DNA from: Cervus elaphus
Lineage: Eukaryota > Chordata > Mammalia > Artiodactyla > Cervidae
NCBI RefSeq assembly: GCF_910594005.1
Contig: NC_057848.1
Coordinates: 135,976,155 to 136,040,154, forward strand
Length of the DNA stretch: 64,000 bases
Direction of reading: 5' to 3'
Under the pieces are notes generated by a model. The model was not told the origin of the DNA. It worked only from the letters and a program-made list of their open reading frames with translations, and ran no database searches. The position numbers were made by a program, and so were the translations under genes. Of this stretch, positions 12,399 to 24,699 are shown piece after piece. The first letter of the stretch is position 1. Every line of letters begins with the position of its first letter.

Positions 12399-12779
12399 TC
12401 AATTCCTTGGGGACATCTTCCCCTGGAAGCCTGAAGACTCTCTCCGGCCTTCCTGTGGTTCCTCCTTCTCCTGCCCATATGCACCTCATGACCCTTCCGC
12501 TCAGCACTAAAATGAGTGGCAAAGCCCCTTCCAACACACCCACAGTGGCTGTGCGCTGGGGACCCAGGAAAGAGATGGATGTGGGGAGGAACAGCCATAA
12601 AGCTGTGCCCCCCAAAGGCAGCTGGCCCCTTGGGCTGTAGAAGGTCAGCCCGCCAGCAGGCTGTGAAATCTGATAGTGGTTCGGTAGCTTCCAAGAAATG
12701 ATTATTCCCAGGAAAGTGTTTTCAAGTTTTAGATAAACTGCTGCTAAGAAGCAGAGAGGACAGAATCTGAACAGTGGCA

Positions 12780-12960
12780 ACCGTCTATGGCTTTCCCCAG
12801 CGGGCCCGTCATTAACCGTTGCTCCCAGAGCTAAAGGCTGAGGCGCTATCCCCAATTAACAGCCACATTCCAGCCAGCTCCCTGTTTATCAAGGCATTAG
12901 CACTGACATCTCGGGACAGCGCCTGCCCGGGCCTGCCAGCAGGGAAGATTGAGCATCCGT
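12780..12960. other. Repeat-poor block with homeodomain-like sites
   Basis: Contains 'cccgtcattaaccgttgc' and 'ccccaattaacagccac'. No repeat or gene recognised. Candidate regulatory sequence. Confidence 0.25.
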
Positions 12961-13169
12961 CCACCCACTGACGGCCCTTGCCATCTCGACCAAGGCTGGG
13001 CACAGACGGGAGTCTGTGGGCACCCCCGCCCCCCGACCTCACTTCCTTCCCCTTCACTGCTATGTCATTCTACAGCCAGCCGAGTGTGAGCCAAGCAGCC
13101 TGGTCCCTGTGGGTGTGTGTACACGTGCCCGCCTGTGAAAACCTTATGTTTCAGGAGAAGATGACTTCT

Positions 13170-13212
13170 GGGGAGAATTCTCCAAGGAATTCTTTGGGGA
13201 CAGAAATGATTT
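13170..13212 (-). repeat. Right arm of the 43-bp inverted repeat
   Basis: Core: ggagaattctccaaggaatt. It pairs with 12356-12398 across a 771-bp loop. Confidence 0.85.
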
Positions 13213-13231
13213 CTCTGCCCTTCGCAAGCCC

Positions 13232-13255
13232 CTGTGTGTGTATGTGTGTGTGTGT
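13232..13255. repeat. (TG)n microsatellite, interrupted
   Basis: TG dinucleotides with one TA interruption. Confidence 0.85.
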
Positions 13256-13588
13256 TTAGGGGTGCCACAGTTATTTCCTTCCTCTGTGTTCTGTCCCTTT
13301 CTTTTTCTTCCTCTCCAGTCACTAGCATGAGGGCATTAAACACCCTTCTGCCCCCATCTCCAGGCTCAGACAAATTCTGTTGAGGATGTACCCATTGGAG
13401 GAACATGAGGCCACCAGCCCTTGTTAGAGCAGTAAGGCCACCAGCTGCCTCTTTCCAATGACCTGGGGCCACTGGAGTTAGGATACTGTTCATTCATCAT
13501 CAACAGCCCTTCCTACCCACGTCTCTGCCCCCAGCCCCGCCAAGCATCCACCCCCTTTCCGTTCATCTTTCAGTACTTCTACTGAGCA

Positions 13589-13799
13589 TCCATGGCTTTC
13601 CCAGGGGCTCAGCAGTAAAGAATCTGCCTGCACGCAAGAGATGTGGGTTTGATCCCTGGTTCGGGAAGATCCCCTGGAGGAGGGAATGGCAACCCACTGC
13701 ACTGTTCTTGTCTGGAGAATTCCGTGGACAGAGGAGCCTGGCGGGTTACAGTCCATGGGGTCGCAAAGAGTCGGACATGACTGAGAGACAAAACAACAA
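13589..13799 (+). mobile_element. Bov-tA SINE
   Basis: tRNA-derived head 'gctttcccaggggctcagca', then 'gatccctggttcgggaagat', and the Bov-A body ending 'agtcggacatgactgagaga' with a CA/A-rich tail. Confidence 0.93.
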
Positions 13800-13805
13800 C
13801 TGAGC

Positions 13806-15190
13806 GTTCGCTGGCTTCTCAGTGGCCGTGTTCCTTGTCTGATCCCCTCAACGTGGACATCTCCCAAGGCCCACTTCCCATGTCCGGCTTCCCTCTCTCC
13901 TCACACTTCCCCCGGGAGTCAGGTCAAACCATCCCCAGGGCTCAGTGGTGACTTCAGGACCTTGAAATCCACAGCTCTGGCCTTAGCTCCTCTTGTCATC
14001 ACTTTCACCTAGATGCTCTTGTGGCGCCTTCAACTCAAATGAATCAAATCACCTCCCCCACCCCGTTCTTTCCCCACAGAGTTCTCTGTTTCTGTAAGAG
14101 GTGTCTGTCACTATTTCCTCTGTTCACACTTGAGAGTCGTATTTGATTCACCCGCCCCCTCCTTTGAAGCCAGCTTCCAAATCCGAGCTGGTTGTCACCC
14201 TAACCCTACACCCTCTCCCTCTCCTTGTCCTTCCTGGCCTGCCATCCTGGGATCTTACTGATGAACTGGAAAGAGACAGGAATGAGCCCCTTGCCCTCCA
14301 GCTGAAATGAATACCCCACCATGCCCACTAAACCCAGCAGGGTCTGGACCCTTGGTCCCTCCTACATGCAGCTGCTAGATTAAACTTTCCTCTGGGCCTT
14401 CACATGGTCAGCCATCCCCCAGCCTAGAACTGATTTCAGCAAGCTAAGAGATTAAATGATGTAGGTGCCAGCCCTTTGCAATTTGTGGCTTTGAACAAAT
14501 ACTGGTTACTATTTAAACAAGAGTGGGGGGGTGGTGGGCTCAAGTCTCACCTCCTTAGAGAGGCCTTCCGGAAAGGGAGAGCTGTCGTTCTGCCTGACCA
14601 GTCAGTATCCATTTCCCCATCATCCTCCCAGTCTCTAGGGATCAGGTGAAGTCAGCCATGTGGACCCTGGGGTGGGTCATGACCTGAGCTGGCAGGTGTG
14701 GGGATTTTTCTGGAACTGTTAGGAAAGTGTGTCCTCCTTGTCACAGTTGCTCTACTGATGAAATGTGAGTCTGAGGCTGCTGGTGGTCATCTTGTCACCA
14801 CTTGGGATTACATGCTTGGAGTCAGCCATGCCAGAAGCCAAAGACCTTTTAACATGTTGGTTTCTGGAGTTGGTCCCTTCCATGTTTTTTCCCCGACTCA
14901 GCCAGTTTGAGTGGCATTTCTCTGCCACACGACCAGAAGAGTCCTGCCTGCCTCAGTCGTCAGAGATGTCTCTCAATTTGCAGCTCTAGATCGTCACCTC
15001 CCCTACCCCTTACTGGGCTATGACTTTGCACTGTCATTTGTGTTTTTTTCTGGTGGAGAGAACTATCTCTAACTGGCCTGAGCCCCTCCTGAGGGGGGCC
15101 TCTGTGCCGTGTGCCAGCAGCCTGCGGGTGTTTATTACAGGCAGGATTGCAGATGGTCCCCCTTTATGGCCTCCTCACAGTTTCTGGCCC
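13806..15190. other. Unique sequence, nothing assigned
   Basis: No coding or repeat feature that I can support. About 14050-14420 has the look of a decayed ancient repeat, but no family could be named. Confidence 0.4.
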
Positions 15191-15194
15191 CTGG

Positions 15195-15375
15195 GCACAG
15201 TTGCTAGGTGCCAGGCACTGAGAGCTTGGCCTATGCCGACCCAGTCCTTACAAGTACCTGGGGTGGGAATTATGATGGTTCCCATTCTCCCGATCAGAAA
15301 ACTGAGGCACAGGAACGTTATACACTCGACCTAAGTTCATTAGTTGTGGAGGCAAGATTTGACTCCAGGCCACTT
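15195..15375 (-). repeat. MIR SINE
   Basis: The blocks 'taggtgccaggcactgagag', 'gatcagaaaactgaggcaca' and 'gcaagatttgactccagg' match reversed MIR. Confidence 0.8.
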
Positions 15376-18063
15376 TGCTCCTAGACACTGACCAGCAGAG
15401 CCTTTGACAAGTTTGGCTGATATACCACTTGTGTTCTTGGTTCAGGGTGCTTTGTGTTCCTTCTAGGGCCCCCAGTGCTTCCACCTCTTCCTGCCAGATG
15501 GGTATAGTTGCATTATGACTTCCCTTGAGATTTATGGTGGCACCTCACCTGTGCCCGCTTTGGAACAACTAGAGAGCCTGGGTTATTTATGGTCCCTCAC
15601 AGCCGTGCTCTGAGGGAGCCTGGCCTGTCTCTGAGTGCTGCGTGCGTTATGCAAGCACCCCCTCATCATTGTGGGCGGTTGGTGAAGCGGCTCCAATTCC
15701 CCATCGAACTGCTGCCTCTTAGCTGACCCTCTCCATCTGTTGTTCCAGGGCTGGGCCCACTGGAAGGCCTTTACTTGGTGGTCTGTGCGGCCAAACAGTT
15801 TGCATTTCCAGGCAGCAGAAGGTGGAGCTAGGGCTACCCTTGGGATGCTGCCAATTATCCCTGGACCTTCACTTTGGTGGCTGCCTAATTTTGCAGAACT
15901 GTGTAGTCAGGGTGTATGGGCTGAAAACAATCCCTCAGAATTACATATTTAGATTCAACTGATGAAAACCTCTCCCACCCCAGCCCCCACCACTAGGATA
16001 ACATCTACATCATGTTCTGCAGTTTTTAAACTAATAGTTCATCATCACAACAGTCCCATGTGTTGTCATGATCCCCACTGATGCTTGGGGAGGCTATAAG
16101 ATAGAGACTCTAAGCCGCGTCTCCTGGCTTTAGGGAAACAATCTTTGTCTTCTTGACATCAGGGGGATTTGGCCTCTTCAGCGACACTCATTATCTTAAC
16201 AATCGCTCATCAGACATTTTCTGCCTGCCTTGCACAGAGCTGGGAGTTGGAGATACAGAGGTGACGGCAGATCTCAAAGCCCCAGGAAAACAGCCCTGTG
16301 CAATGAGGTAAGAGTCTCGATGGTGTTAAGACTGGAGTATGATGGGAACACGGAGGAGGAGACTGTGAATTCTCCCATTTGGGGAAAGTGACAGTGTTAG
16401 AGAAGGTTCCAGAGAAGGACAGTCATCTGCTTTTTCTTCTATGATGCACCGAGAGGTCACTTAGTTGTGACATAGACTCAGGCCCTAGAGGACATGGACA
16501 GAGTTCTTAAGTTCTTCTTAGGCTGGTCTTTGTGGTTGTTCACTTGTAAGCTAGACCCGGCACATGCACTGTCTTATCCCCACTCCAAATGCAAGATCAG
16601 AAACATACCCATTTTATAGGTGAGAAAACCAAAGCCCAGAGAAGTCCAAAGCCTTAGTTAGCTCTCTTGTTTCAATCCAGAAGGACTTAGAAGGGCCATC
16701 TTCACTCTGGAGGTTCCAGTGGGATCCACCAAGGCTACTATTGTGATCTCATTGCCATTTGACTTTTCTGCCCGATTTTCTCTCACTCCAACTCAAGTGT
16801 TGACCTTGAGACCACACTCCAGTAAAACTACTCCTTGTAAATTTTCATCTCAAAGTCTGTGTATGTCCTGGAGAGCCTGATCTAAGATGCCATGTTGCAT
16901 AGCTTTTTCATTTTGATTTTGGTCATCTGTGAATAACAAGCCCTCCAATATAACAATGACCTAAACATGCCAGAAATGGATTTCTCACATAAAAGCCCAG
17001 AGGTCAGAAGTAAGATAAGTGACTCAGGTGCCTCTGATCATGTTGATTTACTCAGCTTGGCTTCCAGTGCCAAAGTTACCTCATGGTTGAAGATGGCTGC
17101 TTGAGCTCCCTCCATCACCTCCCTGTTCTAGTGGGCAAAAAGGAGAGGGTGGAGAGGCATGCACTCACTTCTCTTCTAGAGCACATTCCAGAAGTTGCTT
17201 CTACTTATATCCCATTGGCCAGATTTGGTCACGTGGCCACACCTGACTGCAAACTGAGGCTGGGGTATGTGTGGTCTTTATTTGGGGAAAGGGGCTCGTG
17301 TTCAGTTACATACTGGGGATTTTATGTCTAAGAGAGAAGAAGATGGATATTTGCAACAACTAGTAGGCTCTGGATGTGTGCCAACCACAAAGATCCTCCA
17401 GGCAGTGGAGACCTCTGGGGAGGGTGGAGGCTGTGTGTGGACTGCCAGGACTTGGGGGCTCTTCTGCCTGTCTTTGGAAATCACCCCCACACCTTGGCTT
17501 GGATCCCTTTAGGTCTTCTCGAAGGCCAAACTGGTTTCTTCTCCTTCCCAGGAGCTCCCAGGAGAAGAAAGGCCTTTCTTCTTTCCCCCTCTTCCCTTTC
17601 TCTATGATCTTGTGGCTCTTTAACTGAGTGTCTTTCAGTCTCTCCTGGGGCAAAGAGGCATCCCTTGTTTACCCACAAATAATTAACTGCTATAGTCATT
17701 TAACATATACACAGACGGCATCATCATAATTACAGAAAATATATTACACATCAGGCACATGGGATGGGAGCAATTCACCACCCAGCATGGCCTGGAATCA
17801 GAGGTGAATGGATGCTTCGGGCTGGCCCCAGGTTGTTTTCCCTGCCTGGGCCCCTCTGTGCCTTTCCAGCCCTCTCTCCATGCCCTGCAGGCTGCTAAGC
17901 TGTGATGAGTGGCCCCCTCCGAGTGTACATCCATTGTTAAGTCTCCCCCTGCTTTCCCCTTTTTGCTGAGCCAGTAGAAATGCTGGGTTTGGGGAGTGCT
18001 GACTGTGTAATTGACCCAAGGAGAGGAAGTGATAGAAGAGGGTAGAGAGGAGATCTCAGCCTG

Positions 18064-18125
18064 GAAGGGGTGGGGGAGAGGAAGTGGGGGGTGGTGGTGG
18101 TGGGGAATGTGAGAAAGACGGGGGA
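18064..18125 (+). other. G-rich tract, potential G-quadruplex
   Basis: Several G runs (ggggtgggggag, tgggggg, a GGT tract, gacggggg) occur within about 60 bp, compatible with intramolecular G-quadruplex folding on the plus strand. Confidence 0.5.
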
Positions 18126-18259
18126 TAACCGGGAGGAGCAGGAGAAATAGCAAAGGTAGAAGAGTGGGCTCTGGAGCCCTTCCCTAGGGTGTCTCCCAGG
18201 GAGAGAGAATAATGGTGAAGATCCAGAGCTTAAAGAACAAGGCTTGTCAGAAGGCTTGT

Positions 18260-18410
18260 CAGTGTGTACCTGAATCACCTGGAAGAAAAAAGCTGCTGTG
18301 AACCCAGGGGTTCTGATTGAATGGCTCTGGCTGGGGCCTTGGTCTGCCTTTTTAACATGCCTGCAGAGGCTGCTGCTGGTGGTCCGTGGACTGCACTTTG
18401 AGTAGTAAGG
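18260..18410 (+). mobile_element. MER5A-like hAT DNA transposon
   Basis: The blocks 'cctgaatcacctggaag', 'aggggttctgattgaatggc' and 'gctgctggtggtccgtggac' follow the MER5A order. Ends degraded. Confidence 0.65.
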
Positions 18411-20603
18411 ATCTCCAGGAACTTGCAAATGCATGTTCTCCTTTAATTCCCACAATGACCCTGTCTCCCTGACGAGGAAATTGAGGCTCAGAGACGCCAA
18501 GTACCTTAATGTGAGGTCTCACGGCTGGCCAGCCCTCAGCTCTCTGTTTAGTATGTAGAGCTGTGTCCCAGAGTGAGCCAGAGAACTTTTCTGAATGTGG
18601 GGGCCGGGGTGGGGGTAGTGATGGATCAAGTTCGGAGGGTCGGAGGAAGTCTGGGATGTGGGTTTTCAAGGACCGAGAAGCTGAGACACATGGAGGCAAG
18701 AAATGGCTGGTGGGTGAGGGGCGGGGGGAGAGGCAGCGTAAAACAGGATAGGATTAAATAGAGGAGTTGACTATATCATCTGTAAGCCTAGGCAAAGCTG
18801 GACTTTGTTACTAAGCCGTGTGCCTGGAATTGCTCAGCTTGTGCATCAGTTGTTTCTTAGAAAATGCTCATGCTGGGTGAGATCAGATCTTGGTGTTCTG
18901 TCTGCAAATGTCTTGATTTAGGGTCTCAGAGGAGGAGGGGCTGCCAAGTGAGGGTAAAGCCATCGAAGTGTGTTGGGAAGAAGGGCATCATCTGGATGGA
19001 TGGGGGTTGAGGTGGGTGATAGGGGTGTGTGCCGAGAGGGTTAAACAGCAAGTGAGGTGGTGCACGTGAACAGCTTAGCACTGGGCTCTGGATTCCTCGT
19101 GCAATAGTACTTGTGAATTATATTAGTAAATCACAGAGCTGCCTAGAAATCTGACGTAAGAGCTTGGTGGCTAAGACCTCCCTGCGGTGGGTCAGCAACG
19201 CCTCTGAGAGGCAGCCAAACAAGGAGCCTTCAGGATGTTGTGACTTCTTACAGAGCTGAGAATCTACTAGGGAGATGCCAAGTTATCAAGAGACTCCTAA
19301 GGAATGAGCCAGTTCTGGTGTCTGCAAGAAGTTCGTACTGGTTAGCGGCAGAGTGGTCTCTCCAGGAAGGTTGTGTGGAGGATGGAGGAGGAGGACATGG
19401 TAGGGCTTCTGGGGTAGTCCCAGTGCTCCAAGAAGCAGATGTCAGCAGGGGACGTGCCAGGATTTTATTAGCGGAGATGGCTGTGAGAGAACTCAGGAGG
19501 GGGCTGTGATGTGGTCTGACCCCAGTGAAGGCGGGAGGACAGGGAGGTGGGCGGGAGCATCCTAGACTATCCTGCAGTCTCTGGAAGGTTCAGTGGGGCT
19601 GGCAGGCTGTCCTCAAACCCAAATCCTGGAAGGCTTTTCAGAGCTGGGCAGCCGGAAACCTGGTGCAGTGACATTCCCTGAAGTTGGAGGGCTGGGAGGT
19701 ACAGTTTCCAGTACAGTCACTTTCCAATCATTTGCCTACCAGACGGGGAAAGCCTGGGAATTCAGTTGGGACAGGGGCCCCAAGCCAACGGCAGTACCTT
19801 GCCTGTAGTTGTCACTCCATAAATATTTGTTCGGTGACTACAGAGTTGCAGAGTGAATCCGTACTGAAGCGTGTGCTTTCCTTTTGCTCAATCGGCCCTC
19901 CCAATGAGATTGATTCCTTTCTTTCTGAAGGTTTTTCCCTTTTGTGACATTAATCTATGTGTGCAAAAATTGCTAGGGCCAGGTGCAGCCTGCTGTGACA
20001 AGTCTCACAGGGTGACAGGCCAGGGGCCTTTTCTGCTGTCTGTGGACAGCATGGCCCTGCTGTGTTCTCCCACTGGGCAAGGGCCTTGGTCCAGCAGAGC
20101 CACCTTGGGGTCAGGTCTGCCACCAGTCAGGGATCTAAGCAGAGGCTCCCTTGTTTCTGGAGGGAAAGGCCTTGGAAGTCTTTGATCTCTGGCTCACTCC
20201 CACCCCTGCCCTGCAGCCCGCATGTGGTCCCCTCGGAGACTGTGTCCACAGCAGAAAGCCAGGGGCAGACACAGCAGCCAGGAGAGGGAGGGGGACTTTG
20301 GAACCGAGCAGGTGCCGGGAGACTGGGCTTGCTGTTAGAAATGGAAGCAGCCCATGGGCCCTGGCCTCGAAATCCCCTAGGACTCACAAGGTCTGACCCC
20401 AAAGGCAGCCTCTGCCCTGTTTCTCTAGGGGCTGTGCAGTCGGCTGGGATATGTTTTCCTCTGTCGATGCAGGCAGATGCTATGCATCCATCTTCCACAC
20501 ACGTGCTTTTGCCTGGAGAGGAAGATAAAGCAGCTTGTTCCTCCTGCATTGATACATGACCGTGGTGTGGCCTGTGGCAAACAGCAGCAGTTATTGAATG
20601 TAG

Positions 20604-20646
<43 letters not shown>
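20604..20646. repeat. (TG)n microsatellite
   Basis: About 21 uninterrupted TG units, one of the longest microsatellites of the window. Confidence 0.95.
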
Positions 20647-20647
<1 letters not shown>

Positions 20648-20789
20648 ACGTGTGTGCAGGCAGGCACGTTAGGGAGAGAAGTTGATGCTGAGGATGGGAT
20701 AGTGTCAGGAATGCTACATTTATCAAGAATGAACAAGATCTCTTAGCGCTAATACCCTAGAATCTGAAAGCAACAGCAATAATAATAAT

Positions 20790-21000
20790 TGGTGGTGATT
20801 TAGTCACTAAGTTGTGTCTGACTCTTGAGACCCCATGGACTATAGCCCACCAGGCTCCTCTGTCCATGAGATTTCCCAAGCAAGGGTAATGGAGTGGGTT
20901 GCCATTCCCTTCTCCAGGGGATGTTCCCGACCCAGGGATTGAACCTGGGTCTCCTGCATGGAAGGCAGATTCATTACCAATGAGCCACCAGGGAAACCTC
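20790..21000 (-). mobile_element. Bov-tA SINE
   Basis: Reverse orientation, from 'gtgatttagtcactaagttg' to 'gagccaccagggaaacc'. The 12-bp AAT repeats at 20778-20789 and 21001-21012 serve as the duplicated target. Confidence 0.93.
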
Positions 21001-21012
21001 AATAATAATAAT

Positions 21013-21440
21013 ACGTAGCACTTAAATAGTACTTGCTATACACAGGTCCTGTTCTGAGCTCTTTCTGTATTTAAAATCATTTAGGCTACCCACTCTAGTA
21101 TTCTTGGGCTTCCCTGGTGGCTCAGATAGTAAAGAATTCTCCTACAATGTGGGAGACCTGGATTTGATCCCTAGGTTGGGAAGATCCCCTGGAGAAGGGA
21201 ATGACAACCCACTCCACTATTCTTGCCTGGAGAATTCCATGGACAGAGGAGCCTGGGAGACTACAGTCCACGGGGTCACAAAGAGTTGGACACGACTGAG
21301 TGACTTAAAATACAAACAAACCTGACAACACCCATGAGAAAATCTTTCTATCATCCCAGTTTACAGATGGGCAAACCAAGGCACAGAGAAGCTAAGTAAC
21401 TCAGTTCAGGCAGTTCATGCCGAAGTGGCAATATGAATAC
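21013..21440 (-). repeat. MIR SINE, interrupted by a Bov-tA
   Basis: 'gtagcacttaaatagtactt' and 'cctgttctgagctctttc' lie left of the SINE. 'agtttacagatgggcaaacc' and 'aaggcacagagaagctaag' lie right of it. Together they read as one reversed MIR split by the insertion at about 21088-21312. Confidence 0.75.
21088..21312 (+). mobile_element. Bov-tA SINE
   Basis: The head 'ttgggcttccctggtggctc' and the body up to 'agttggacacgactgagtga' match Bov-tA, with an A-rich tail. Opposite orientation to the neighbouring copy at 20790-21000. Confidence 0.93.
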
Positions 21441-22011
21441 TTGGAACCATTCCACAACAGGGTCTGTCATCACCTCTCAGTGCTTCAGCATGGCCTTTGG
21501 CCTGGGTGGACTTCTGTAAAGCTCCCATTGCAGAGCCCCAGAGCAGTGCCCAGGCCATGGGAAAAATCCATGCTTCGTGTTAAAAAAAAGAAAAAAGATC
21601 CCTCAGGTCCCAGATGATCAATTACCAAAACCCCTCTAGTCAGTAGAGGACACAGTTCCTGGCACCAAAGAGAACAGCTGGAATTGTTGGACTGAATATG
21701 TTTGACCCATAGGCACTGCTTTTGGAAACCATTCCTGCCTTTAGGTCATTTGTTTGTTTGTTACTTCTGAGGAGTGAAGAAGCCAACAGTTCTGGTCTCA
21801 TGTGCTTTCTGGTTTGCTGTATGTACTGTGAATAAACCTAGGTAGGGTCTGGGAGTCATGGTGGCTTGGACCCTTGCCTCTGAGACCTGGGCCCTGTGCT
21901 ATGACAACAGACAGCTTCCTGTGCTCTGCACCTCCCTGGATGCCTTTTGATGACCAGAGAAATGTTGAATTGTTTTGTCTTGGATTGGTACTTACTGTAT
22001 GTACATCTTCT

Positions 22012-22250
22012 TGGACTTCCCAGGTGGCTCAGTGGATAAAGAATCACCTGCATTGCAGGAGACACAGGCAGACTCAGGGTCAGTCCCCAGATTAGGAAGA
22101 AAAGAAGATCCCCTGGGGAAGGAAATGGCAGTCCACTCCAGTATTCTTGCCTGGAGAATCCCATGGACAGAGGACCCTGGCAAGCTACAGTCCACTGGGG
22201 TCTCACAGAGTTGGACATGACTGAAGCAATTGAGCATGCATGCACGCACA
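22012..22250 (+). mobile_element. Bov-tA SINE
   Basis: 'ggacttcccaggtggctcag' through 'gttggacatgactgaagc' with a GCA/CA-rich tail. The duplications tacatcttct at 22002-22011 and 22251-22260 are perfect. Confidence 0.95.
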
Positions 22251-22260
22251 TACATCTTCT

Positions 22261-24690
22261 ATTTTTATTGTATTTAGGCTCATCGACCTTTGAAAAGTGG
22301 TTATGTGACACAGAAGCTGGCTGGGCTACCACAGATAGCCATTTTGTGATCTCTCATGATTTCTACAGGCCAGGAATTTAGGAAGGGCTCAGCCGGGTGC
22401 TTCTGCTCAGGGTCTCTGATACGTTTGCGGTCGGAAAGGGGCCGGAACTAGAATGGCGGGAGTGGGGGTGTTACACAACCGTTTCTCTCTTCGCCTGTGA
22501 CCTGAGGACCTCTCCACGTGGTCTTTCAGCCTGGGTTACTTCAGGCTTCCTTCCAGCATGGTGGCCGTCAGTCTATTGAGACATGGTAGGTCAGGGTCCC
22601 AAGCCCAAGTGTTCCATGGACCCAGGCAGAAGCTATCTCATCTTCAATGACCTAGTCTTGGAAATCACCTAGGGTCACTTCCACCAGAGTTCAGTTTAAG
22701 GCAAGGGAACATAGACCTCACCTTTCCATGGAAGGAGCGGTGGCCAAGTTACCAAGAAGAATAAACCATCTTTGAAAAATGCAGTCTGCCCCAGATGGGG
22801 TATGGCAGGGGTTCCAAGAGAGTGTGTGAGCCCTACAGAGCTTGGGCACCTGGGTACCTGAGTAGACTGCTCAGTGAAATGTCAGCTGGAGACTTGCCTG
22901 GAGAAGGCACCCTGGGTGGTCAGGGCTGGAGGGCATTGAAGGAAGGAGTCCCAAGGGCTGGGAGGAATTGAGTGACAGAGAGGAGGGGCTGAGTGACAGC
23001 CGTAACGGGGAGATGGCAAAGCCAGTGACCCAGACGTCCCAAATCAGGGGGCCACGAGAAGCTGAGCTCAGACTCTGCTTTGGAGAAGGCGGGGTCGGAC
23101 CCAGAATGGCCAATTGGCATTGAGGTTGCTCGCCACCCTTGCAAGGGGCACTGGGGAAAGGGCTTTGAGGAGGGCAGGCAGGCTCTGGAATTCTGTGTTT
23201 GCCTGAGTTGGCACAGTGTCTCCCCTGGCTGGTCCCCTGCCACCAGCATCCCCAGGCAGACAGAAACACACCTGTCTCAGGGTGGAGGTTGCGGGGGAGT
23301 CAGGGGTGTGGATTGAGGGGCTGCATCCCAAATCCCTGCCTGGGAGCACATGGCCCCCAGCCAGACCTACATGAGAAATTGATTACCCGGCCGACTTGAC
23401 CGCTTAAGGCCTCGACAAGCAGAGAGCTGCATCCATAAAGTGCCGCCCCCCATGCCGAGCACCTCGGCGGCCTCTGGTTGAAGGTAAGTCCATCCATAAG
23501 CCTGCCGTCACTCTGGGCTTAATGTACATGATTTCTGGCATTTACAGCAGCGCAGCTCCGAACGCTGGAGTGGCAATTGCTCATGGCACATCTGAACAGT
23601 GCCGGCTCCCGGGCCAACAAGCTTCTCGACAACGCTGGCCTCCCTGGACTCTCTCCACCGCTCACCCTGCTGCTAAGGAGGGGATTTCTCAGATGGAGAC
23701 TGTGTGCTCTATGGGCTTTGACTCCATGTGTAGGTGTTGATGCTGGGTCTCTTTGAGCCCCTGAGCTGGGGTGGAAGCTGGAGGCGGGGGCAATGGGCTG
23801 AGGTGGGGATTAGTCCTCAGGGCACTAAGGATTTTTTAGGATGTTGGGACCCTTGCCTTTGATTCAAGGTGAGTCACAACGGTGCAGCCTTGTCCCTAGG
23901 CTGGAGGGGTTGGGGGACAGTCACCATCCTCGGTTCTGGGGCTGCCTGCTTCCACCTGAGGCCCTGAGACCATCTCCAGCCTCTTTCTCTGCCCCCTCGC
24001 TATCTCTCCTCTGTTCCTTTTCTCAGAATCTCCTTTTTCTATTTCTGTGTCTCCTACTTTCATCATCTCTCTGGGTCTCTCTCCTTTCTGTCTCTCTGGG
24101 TCTCGACTTCAACCTGTGTCCCCAAATCTCTCAGCCTCTCTGTCTGCTTCTGTGTCTCTTACTTTCCTTCTCTCACTCCTTCTCCCTGTCTCTCTCTGTT
24201 ACTATTTCCACATATCTCTTTCTTGCTGTCTCTCTTTGCCTCTCCCTCCACCCCAATTTCTCTCCTTTTTTCCAGTTTCTCTCCTGGATCCTGTGGCAAG
24301 CAAGGGGAGACTATGGAGCCAGGGAGCCCAGCACAGCATTTCTTTTCTTCACCCTGCATCTCCCTCAGCCCTGTCCACCTCCCTTCCTGCCCAGTCCTCC
24401 CAGCCTAGCAGTGAGCAAGGGCTACAGTCAGATGTGGCAGCCTCACCTCCGGGGCACACAAGCTCTTTTTACCACATTTAGCTCCAGGTCTGCTGGCTGG
24501 GTGCTTTAGCTCTCTGAGCAGGGTGGAGACATGCGCACACATGAGTGCATCCCAGAAGCAAGGCCATACCCCTGCCCCAGGGAACCTTGTTCTTTCCTCC
24601 TGGGTTCTTTAATTATTTGACTTGAGAGCATTCATGTCTACCCATGGAAGGCAAATACAACCCCCTTGATCCAGGTTTGGATGGTATGAA
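22261..24690. other. Unique sequence including a pyrimidine-rich tract
   Basis: No gene recognised. 23980-24290 is a long TCTC/CTCT-rich low-complexity tract that produces spurious open frames. 23360-23640 is a repeat-poor, CpG-retaining block listed separately. Confidence 0.5.
23360..23640. other. Candidate conserved non-coding block
   Basis: Repeat-free, with many retained CpGs compared with its surroundings ('ttacccggccgacttgaccg', 'aacgctggagtggcaattgc', 'aagcttctcgacaacgctgg'). There is no extended coding frame with family resemblance. Constraint is inferred, not measured. Confidence 0.35.
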
Positions 24691-24699
24691 ACTCATACA

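Larger units (their letters stand above)
15376..20600. other. Long stretch without genes; unique and decayed repeats
   Basis: 16550-16660 is a probable MIR fragment ('taggtgagaaaaccaaagcc'). About 16880-17340 is an unassigned old repeat of the same type as 6130-6600 ('cccattggccagatttggtc'). The remainder is unique. No exon-like structure recognised. Confidence 0.4.

Noticed and set aside
12196..12855. A 219-codon minus-strand open frame
   Set aside because: No recognisable domain, it overlaps other open frames on both strands, and it sits in GC-rich non-repeat DNA. Probably chance.
21102..21180. tRNA gene (box A/B-like sequence)
   Set aside because: It is the tRNA-derived head of a Bov-tA SINE. 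The same head recurs throughout the window.
23841..24509. A 222-codon open frame rich in Ser and Leu
   Set aside because: Produced by the TCTC-rich low-complexity tract, without family resemblance.
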